The notes beneath the pieces were generated by a model. It was not told where the DNA came from. It was given only the letters and a program-made list of their open reading frames with translations, and did no database searches. A stretch of DNA of 64,000 nt from Gigantopelta aegis (Eukaryota; Mollusca; Gastropoda; Neomphalida; Peltospiridae), in assembly GCF_016097555.1 (NCBI RefSeq), contig NC_054708.1, forward strand, positions 3,962,438 through 4,026,437. Direction: 5' to 3'. Both the position numbers and the translations under genes were made by a program. Position 1 is the stretch's first letter; every line of letters begins with the position of its first letter. Positions 57,606-64,000 of the stretch are shown piece by piece.

Positions 57606-57997
57606 GAGACAGAAAGAAAGAAATGTTTTATTTAACGACGCACTCAACACATTTTATTTATGGTTATAGGGTGTCAGACATATGGTTAAGGACCACACCG
57701 ATTTTGAGAGGAAACCCGCTGTCGCCACTACATGGGCTACTCTTCCGATTAGCAGCAAGGGATCTTTTATTTGCGCTTCCCATAGGCAGGATAGCACAAA
57801 CCATGGCCTTGGTTGAACCAGTTATGGATCACTGGTCGGTGCAAGTGGTTTACATCTACCCATTGAGCCTTGCGGAGCACTCACTCAGGGTTTGGAGTCG
57901 GTATCTGGATTAAAAATCCCATGCCTCGACTGGGATCCGAACCCAGTACCTACCAGCCTGTAGACCGATGGCCTAACCACGACGTCACCGAAGCCGG
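57606..57997 (-). repeat. Type B SINE at the outer edge of the right arm, with target-site duplication
   Basis: Shares private variants with 12,565-12,950. ATATAGAGAGACAG lies on both sides (about 57,599-57,612 and 57,998-58,012), a credible target-site duplication that the left copy lacks. Confidence 0.9.
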
Positions 57998-58024
57998 TAT
58001 ATAGAGAGACAGAGACAGACAGAG

Positions 58025-58029
<5 letters not shown>

Positions 58030-58110
<81 letters not shown>
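58030..58110. repeat. (GA)n microsatellite
   Basis: GA run just outside the arm; no left-arm partner. 58,111-58,610 is unique intergenic sequence with no clear gene. Confidence 0.93.
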
Positions 58111-58115
<5 letters not shown>

Positions 58116-58611
58116 GGAGATACTCTAACGCTCTCTCTCGTTCTTTCTCTACCACTCATCCACTCACTCTTTATTTATCTTTCTACGTCTCTCGCTCAGT
58201 CACTGCTCGATTCGACAAATCTATGATAAATGATCAACGTATCCCGGTTTTAGTTTGTGCAGCATCATACTATATATTTTATAACGATTGTCTTTTATTT
58301 GAGTCACCTATGCGTGCTTTGGTTTGATATGGTGAAGAAATGTCCAAAGTATTTCCAGCGGTCATGTGAGCCGGCAAACAGGATGAATAAAGGTAAACAT
58401 TTGATAAAAGAGTACATTTTGTGTTCGTCATGTGAGCCTAGTGCTGCCGATACGTGCCCCCAGTAGACTGGTTCCCACCGGTCCACCCGTATAGCGATTT
58501 TCACGAGTCCAGCTCGTCTGTGGATGAGTAATACCTGCAATACGTGTCTGTATACATACATACTTTTATCATGTTTTGTTTTCATATACAAAACAGTATA
58601 CGTCTTACACA

Positions 58612-58672
58612 TAACGTGAATGAATGAACGTTTAACGACACCCCAGCTCGACAAATACATCGGCTATATTGG
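58612..58672 (-). repeat. Type D SINE-like tail
   Basis: GAATGAATGAACGTTTAACG, ACACCCCAGCTCGACAAATA, ACATCGGCTATATTGGG. Confidence 0.7.
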
Positions 58673-58673
58673 G

Positions 58674-59037
58674 AAAGAAAGAAAGAAAGAAATGTTTTAT
58701 TTTAACGACGCACTCAACACATTTTATTTACGGTTATATGGCGTCAGACATATGATTAAGGACCACACAGATTTTGAGAGGAAACCCGCTGTCGCCACTA
58801 CATGGGCTACTCTTCCGATTAGCAGCAAGGGATCTTTTATTTGCGCTTCCCACAGGTAGGATAGCACAAACCATGGCCTTTGTTGAACCAGTTATGGATC
58901 ACTGGTCGGTGCAAGTGGTTTACACCTACCCATTGAGCCTTGCGGAGCACTCACTCAGGGTTTAGAGTCGGTATCTGGATTAAAAATCCCATGCATCGAC
59001 TGGGATCCGAACCCAGTACCTACCAGCCCGTAGACTC
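58674..59037 (-). repeat. Type B SINE
   Basis: GAAAGAAAGAAATG start, full body, head side ending at CAGTACCTACCAGCCCGTAG; the outermost tRNA-like part is missing. Confidence 0.9.
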
Positions 59038-59519
59038 GTGGTAGCCTCTAGTTTCAGGAGACATAGAGGTCTATCATTTGTCATGTCATGGTATTTTCAA
59101 TGTCTGGATTAGTTCAACATAATTTTGAAGGTAGTAATGCATTAGTATTACATTTTAGGAAACGTATACAACCGAATCACTTACTAGTGTATTAATACAA
59201 TTGATAAATAGAGAAACTTTAATATAATAAAAATGTGTTGTTTTGGTTTTTTAAGTTGTGGAGCCAACGGTATGCTTATTTGGGTGTAGTCATGTTATGA
59301 TTTGTTATTATCTTTCATGGACTCTTTGTAGAAGATACAAATTTAAACAATAATACCTTTGTAGTCATGGTTATATTACAAATATAACAATAAATACATG
59401 ATCAATATGGGTTTTAAATCAGTAATATAGACTTTTAATCGGTTTTAGTCTAATGATAGATCATTTTAATGGCATTTCACAACATATAACGTCAAATTCA
59501 CTTTAAATGTAGGACCTAA

Positions 59520-60240
59520 GTAGTATTTAGCAGCCTAATAGAGTTTTGTGCAATAAAATCCCTGAAACGGAACATTTGAGGGTGTGAACCTAAACTTCAA
59601 GTGACATTACTGTTGAGAAATGGTGGAAATTGCACTACGTAATGTAAAAAAGTGTTACTTGAGACCATAACCCTCTAGGGATGACACGATTGCTTCTATT
59701 TCTGAAATTCATATTCTACTAAATCGCCTTTCTCTTATTTTTGCCTCGCAAATCCTAATAAATATTTTATAATGTGTTTTATTTTGTTACTGTTAACAAT
59801 TCCATTGAAATATTGCTTTTGAGGAAATAGGGGTAGGGTAAAATGTGTAATTACACAGCAAATCCTGCAACAAAACTTTATTTATAGGATGTAAATAATA
59901 ACTGGATGCCCAAATGAGTTTCTGTTATAATTAGAACATTTAAAAAGAATATTTGAGGTGCTAAGCCTAAACTGTGTGACTTATATTTTTTAACGTTACA
60001 GAAAAAGTGTTATATGAGACCCTAATCCTCAATGGATTCCAATATTGGTAATATATCGAAATTCTCCAATCCATTATCTCTCAATCCTCCAAGTTTTGTA
60101 TTCCTAAATGCCCTGACAAATATTTTAAAATGCTTTTAATATAGTCACCCTTTAGCAATTCTGTAAAAATATAACTGTCGTGGAAATGGGGGTAGGGTCT
60201 TAAAACGGGTAGATACACACAGAAAGCTGTGAGTTCTGCG
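59520..60240. repeat. Old tandem duplication of about 0.4 kb
   Basis: 59,560-59,850 and 59,935-60,215 share anchors in the same order: GAACATTTGAGG/GAATATTTGAGG, AAAAAAGTGTTACTTGAGAC/AAAAAGTGTTATATGAGAC, AATATTTTATAATG/AATATTTTAAAATG, GAAATAGGGGTAGGGT/GAAATGGGGGTAGGGT. No coding. 59,038-59,519 shows nothing recognisable. Confidence 0.65.
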
Positions 60241-60376
60241 ATGCTATCATAAATTGTCCATCCCTAGGGATGTAGGCCTTGACACAAATCACTATTAGCA
60301 TTCGTTCTCCCCGATGGTACCGACCGACCCCTCTGGCTCATGAACTAATATAGCTATTTTGCAGTAAAAAACTCCA

Positions 60377-60672
60377 AAAGTTTGATTTTGTTTAACAACA
60401 TCACTAGAGCACATTGATTTATTAATCATCGGCTATTGGATGTCAAACATTTGGTAATTGTGACATACAGCCTTAGAGTGGAAATCCGCTACATTTTTCC
60501 ATTAGTAGCAAGGGATCTTTTAAATGCACCATCCCATAAACAGGATAGCACATACCACGGCCTTTGATATACCAGTCATGGTGCACTGGCTGCAACCAGA
60601 AATAGCCCAATGGTCCCAGTGACAGGGATCGATCTCAAACCGACTGCGCATAAAGCGAGTGTTTTAGCACTG
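60377..60672 (-). repeat. Type A SINE, near full length
   Basis: TTTTGTTTAACAACATCACT tail to a tRNA-like head with B box CAGGGATCGATCTC on the minus strand, and AAGCGAGTGTTTTAGCACTG. Confidence 0.88.
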
Positions 60673-60699
60673 TTTGGTAATAATGCTGATATGAATAAA

Positions 60700-60785
60700 T
60701 GTTGTTATCCAGGTTCGGGCATTTTCGTTTAATTCGGGCAAAATCTAACCTGCCCCCTACAAAAATGGGAGCCAGTACACCTATG
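60700..60785. repeat. Interspersed repeat shared with 8,128-8,205
   Basis: TTTCGTTTAATTCGGGC and CCTGCCCCCTACAAAAATGG, in the same order as the earlier copy. 60,786-61,207 shows nothing recognisable. Confidence 0.5.
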
Positions 60786-61207
60786 AACGTTCTTGACTAT
60801 ATTATTTACAAAGGAAAACTAAAAAGAGGCATACCCGTGCTTCCACTATTTATGACAGTGACTCAACAAAGCACCAGTTGAGTGCTTTGTCAGCTAGATG
60901 TCACGGAACACATCTTGAATAAACACCGCTATCGGTCTGAATGCGTCAACAAACGTTAATGAAATTTAGACATTGCGAAATAAGGACTCGAGGTTTCAAT
61001 AAAACACCACGGGATAGCAAAATCCAGAGAACTGTTAGTAAACTGGCAATGGGGTAAGTTGTTATTTGACATGGTATCAAAGAACTAAGCATTAACCCTT
61101 AAGTGGATAGTCAAGTCTGTTTTGCGTATAAATGCAAGGTTGAAATATATTTAGATATAATCACAAAGATATAAACAAAATAATCTATGTCGCTAAACAA
61201 AACAGTA

Positions 61208-61590
61208 AGGGACATTCCTGAGTTTGCTGCATTGTAAGATGTTTCTGACTAATAAAATATGTCTACGATTAAACTTACATATTAAATATATTTTCTTGTT
61301 TAGAATATCGGTGTCTGTATATTCAATGTGTTTCTGGTCGTCTTAATATTTGTAAGAAACCCCAACTAGATTCTGTCTTCAAGTAATTTTGTACGTACGA
61401 AAAAATAATATTTTCGGAAATAAAATGAAGTGTAATCTAATAAATATATTAGAACGACCAGAAACATGTTTAATATACAGCCACTGATATTTTATGCAGA
61501 AAAATATATTTGATATGTAATTACAATAGTTAAAAAGGCTCTGTTAGTCGATAACGTATTAAAAGATGCAGCAAAGTCAGGAATGTCCCT
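61208..61590. mobile_element. Fold-back MITE, copy 1
   Basis: Begins AGGGACATTCCTGAGTTTG and ends with its inverse (AAAGTCAGGAATGTCCCT); the two halves are largely complementary over about 190 bases. The right flank is TTAA; the left flank is degraded. 383 bp. Confidence 0.85.
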
Positions 61591-61752
61591 TTAAAAATAA
61601 TAATGCATATCGACACTTCACCAAATATATGCGAAGTTGCAACGAAAGAAACTATGATATCTACGGAAAACGATCTTGACAATTGAAAGGCAAAACTGAA
61701 GTATTTCGCCTCAAAGATATCATAAATAACTCATGATGTTTTAATTAATACA

Positions 61753-61754
<2 letters not shown>

Positions 61755-61829
<75 letters not shown>
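61755..61829. repeat. (GA)n microsatellite
   Basis: Pure GA run of about 75 bases. Confidence 0.95.
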
Positions 61830-61833
<4 letters not shown>

Positions 61834-62642
61834 GAAAGTTTGTAAGATTGTTAATGTTTTGTCTGTATGATTGTTAATGTTTTGTCTGTCAGACTGTTAA
61901 TGTTTTGTTTGTATGATTGTTAATGTTTTGTTTGTAAGACTGTTAATGTTTTGTCTGTAAGACTGTTAATATTTTGTTTGTAAGATTGTCAATGTTTTGT
62001 TTATAAGATTGTTAATGTTTTGTTTGTAAGACTGTTAAAGGGACATTCCTGAGTTTGATGCAGTTTTTAAGATGTTATCGACTAACATATACATTTTAAC
62101 GATTGTAATTACATATCAAATATATTTTTGTAGCATATCATATTAGTGGCTGTATATTAAACGTGTTTCTGATCGTTCTAATATTTGTACAACGTTAAAT
62201 TTCATTTTATTTCCTAAAATATTTTTTTTTCATACGTACGAAATTATTTGAAGACAAATCCAGTGTGTGCTTCGTACAAATATTAAGATGACCAGAAACA
62301 CATTGAATACACACACACTGATATTCTAAACCAGAAAACATACTTAATATGTAAGTTTAATCGTAGAACTATTTTATTAGTCGGAAACATCTTACAATGC
62401 AGCAAACTCAGGAATGTCCCTTTAATGGTTTGTTTCTATGATTGTTAATATTTTGTTTGTAATAATGTTAATATTTTGTTCGTATGCTTGTTAATGTTTT
62501 GTTTGTAATAATGTTAATGTTTTATTTTATTGTTAATATTTTGTTTGTATGATTGTTAACGTTTTGTTTGTAATAATGTTAATGTTTTATTTTATTGTTA
62601 ATATTTTGTTTGTAAAATTGTTAATGTTTTATTAGATTGTTA
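61834..62642. repeat. 22/23-bp minisatellite split by a MITE
   Basis: Units such as GATTGTTAATGTTTTGTTTG from 61,834 to 62,038 and again from 62,422 to about 62,642. The last unit overlaps the start of the temptin-type exon. Confidence 0.9.
62039..62421. mobile_element. Fold-back MITE, copy 2, with TTAA duplication
   Basis: Same family as 61,208-61,590 in the opposite orientation, also 383 bp. TTAA flanks it on both sides (62,035-62,038 and 62,422-62,425) and comes from the GTTAATG of the minisatellite unit. TTAA duplication fits piggyBac-type mobilisation. Confidence 0.88.
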
Positions 62643-62828
62643 ATGTTCTTCGCCGCACTGGTGGCAACCAGTAACGCTTACCGACATTTCCAAGACGAAA
62701 TACCGAACGGAGACAAGGTACCCCATCCGTGCAAGCCTAACTTCATTTGGCGGGGTGTGGGACACCGCAACGTCCTCGGTGGCGGCAAGTTCAACCCGTT
62801 TGGAGAGGACTTTAAGCTAGTCAAGAAG
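62636..62828 (+). CDS. Temptin-domain exon, N-terminal part (gene continues off the window)
   Basis: The product runs LLMFFAALVATSNA (hydrophobic, signal-peptide-like), then YRHFQDEIPNGDKVPHPCKP and NFIWRGVGHRN, with GGGKFNPFGEDF near the end. The IPNG...VPHPCKPN.IW.GVGH.N..GGG..NPFG.DF pattern is that of temptin, a secreted molluscan pheromone-complex protein, and the same domain is reported at the front of some molluscan DBH-like monooxygenases. Donor AAG|GTATAT, phase 0. The first ATG is at 62,643, which would leave a very short signal of 12 residues. TTTTATTAG|A just before 62,636 looks like an acceptor and would let an upstream exon supply the true start; this is inferred. The later part of the domain would be on exons to the right. 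It could be a stand-alone temptin or the start of another temptin-monooxygenase gene. Confidence 0.85.
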
Positions 62829-63665
62829 GTATATATCCTACAAAACATTAATCATTAAATAGAAAATAACATTTGATCATTAATTTTCGAACACGTTAAA
62901 CCACCGATTCATCCATTCGGTTGTTTTGAATAATTGCATTTAAACAGTTTGGTTTCTTGTCCATTCGACCATGTTTTTGTGCACAAACAAATTGCTTAAT
63001 AAAGCTTTTACACTACACCGTTGCTTGTACCTGAACGACCTTAAGCCAAGTTCTAACTAACACTGTATTCGGAATGTATCCACCCCGAAACTGTATTGGC
63101 CGCCTTGGTGACCTGTGTACCCGATGCCAGAATTACAATCCATAACAACTCATATTTACAGAACTGCATTTTGATTGCCAGTAAATGGTCGACTTTCCCA
63201 TTCCCTATAAAATACTTAACTTTTCTGTTCTTTAAAAAAACAACCACTATTTGATTGTTAATATGTCCGTGTTCTGATTTTAAAAACATTTTCAGTACGC
63301 TTCATCCTAAAGAAACTACATCCAATAATCCACCTTAGACCACCACTCATCCCCGTGATGTGGCATCAAACGGTTTTATCACTGGTGTACCTCTACACTG
63401 ATGTACATCAGCCCATGTGTTCTGATCACGGTAAAACTCTGCAGCCCCAAGACATTGGTCTTCATTGTATGTCACTGACATGCATGTGAACATTATATCA
63501 TAGCTGCCCATCTAAATGTATAACTATATTTCCCCATCAGGCCGGTCTTCAGTGTCTGTCATTAACTTGCGAGTTAACATTCTATCAATGGTGTACTATC
63601 AATGTAAAAGTGTGTTTCTCTGTCAAGCTAATCTTCAGTGCCTGTCGTTGACATACATGTTAACA
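62829..63665. other. Intron of the temptin-type gene
   Basis: No repeat or exon recognised between the donor and the 84-bp array. Confidence 0.55.
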
Positions 63666-64000
63666 TTCTATCAATGGTGTGCAATATCTGCCACTGTAAA
63701 TGTAATGAATGTTAACATTCTATCAATAGTGTGCAATATCTGCCACTGTAAATGTAAAACTAGCAGATCTTTGATGTATGTCACTGACTTGAATGTTAAC
63801 ATTCTATCAATAGTGTGCAATATCTGCCACTGTAAATGTAAAACTAGCAGATCTTTGATGTCTGTCACTGACTTGAATGTTAACATTCTATCAATAGTGT
63901 GCAATATCTGCCACTGTAAATGTAAAACTAGCAGATCTTTGATGTCTGTCACTGACTTGAATGTTAACATTCTATCAATGGTGTGCAATATCTGCCACTG
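63666..64000. repeat. 84-bp minisatellite, about four units, open to the right
   Basis: Unit with GAATGTTAACATTCTATCAA, TAGTGTGCAATATCTGCCAC and CTAGCAGATCTTTGATGTCT. Spacing is exactly 84 bases (63,721, 63,805, 63,889). It continues past the window edge. Open frames on the minus strand follow from the unit being a multiple of three. Confidence 0.93.

Noticed and set aside
57623-57913. Recurrent 60-96 codon frame starting MFYLTTHSTHF in many places
   Set aside because: It is the minus strand of type B SINEs (also at 9,872, 22,103, 36,100, 43,768 and 58,774), not a gene family.

Overview
This is eukaryotic, intron-rich, repeat-dense DNA, most likely from a mollusc and probably a gastropod. 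The evidence is a temptin-type exon (water-borne pheromone family of molluscs), short exons with GT-AG borders separated by repeat-filled introns, and many tRNA-derived SINEs whose 3' ends read GTCGTTAAA(C/T)AAAACA. No bacterial-style operon, CRISPR array or free-standing tRNA or rRNA gene was seen.

Layout. (1) 0.4-7.2 kb: the last five exons of a plus-strand DBH-like copper monooxygenase (MOXD1/DBH family); its 5' part lies outside the window. (2) 7.2-12.5 kb: intergenic, with minisatellites, SINEs and one TIR element. (3) 12.565-35.80 kb and 38.19-57.997 kb: two arms of a giant inverted repeat around a 2.4-kb unique spacer, with a 200-N assembly gap inside the right arm (39,159-39,358). Each arm carries one five-exon SAM-dependent O-methyltransferase gene of the caffeoyl-CoA O-methyltransferase (methyltransferase family 3) type, plus strand in the left arm and minus strand in the right arm, so the two converge. 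The left copy reads as an intact 277-residue protein. The right copy is near-identical in exons 2-4, has six amino-acid changes in exon 1, and has a disturbed exon 5 close to the gap. The spacer holds an orphan, diverged first exon of a third paralogue (37,435-37,743) with a one-base frame lesion. (4) 58-62.6 kb: intergenic, with SINEs, an old 0.4-kb tandem duplication and two fold-back MITEs. (5) 62.636-62.828 kb: a plus-strand exon coding the end of a signal peptide and the N-terminal part of a temptin domain; the gene continues beyond the window.

Repeats dominate. At least a dozen unrelated minisatellites are present (units about 13, 22, 23, 30, 40, 40/41, 49, 50, 65, 74, 75, 76 and 84 bp). 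Three of the four methyltransferase introns carry one, and copy number differs strongly between arms: 75-bp unit about 4 versus 16, 30-bp about 18 versus 28, 49-bp satellite about 142 versus 10. At least five SINE types (called A-E here) occur, some chimeric or nested with visible target-site duplications. The right arm alone carries a solo-LTR-like fossil with a LINE nested in it, and a 450-bp TIR element.

The genes do not form an obvious pathway. The methyltransferases are probably cytosolic enzymes acting on small catechol-like or other hydroxylated substrates. The monooxygenase and the temptin-domain protein belong to secretory-pathway families and may come from related genes flanking the duplicated block. 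The main open question is whether the palindrome is a real inverted duplication or partly an assembly product. The sharp outer boundaries argue for a real event; the gap and the noisy sequence beside it call for caution.
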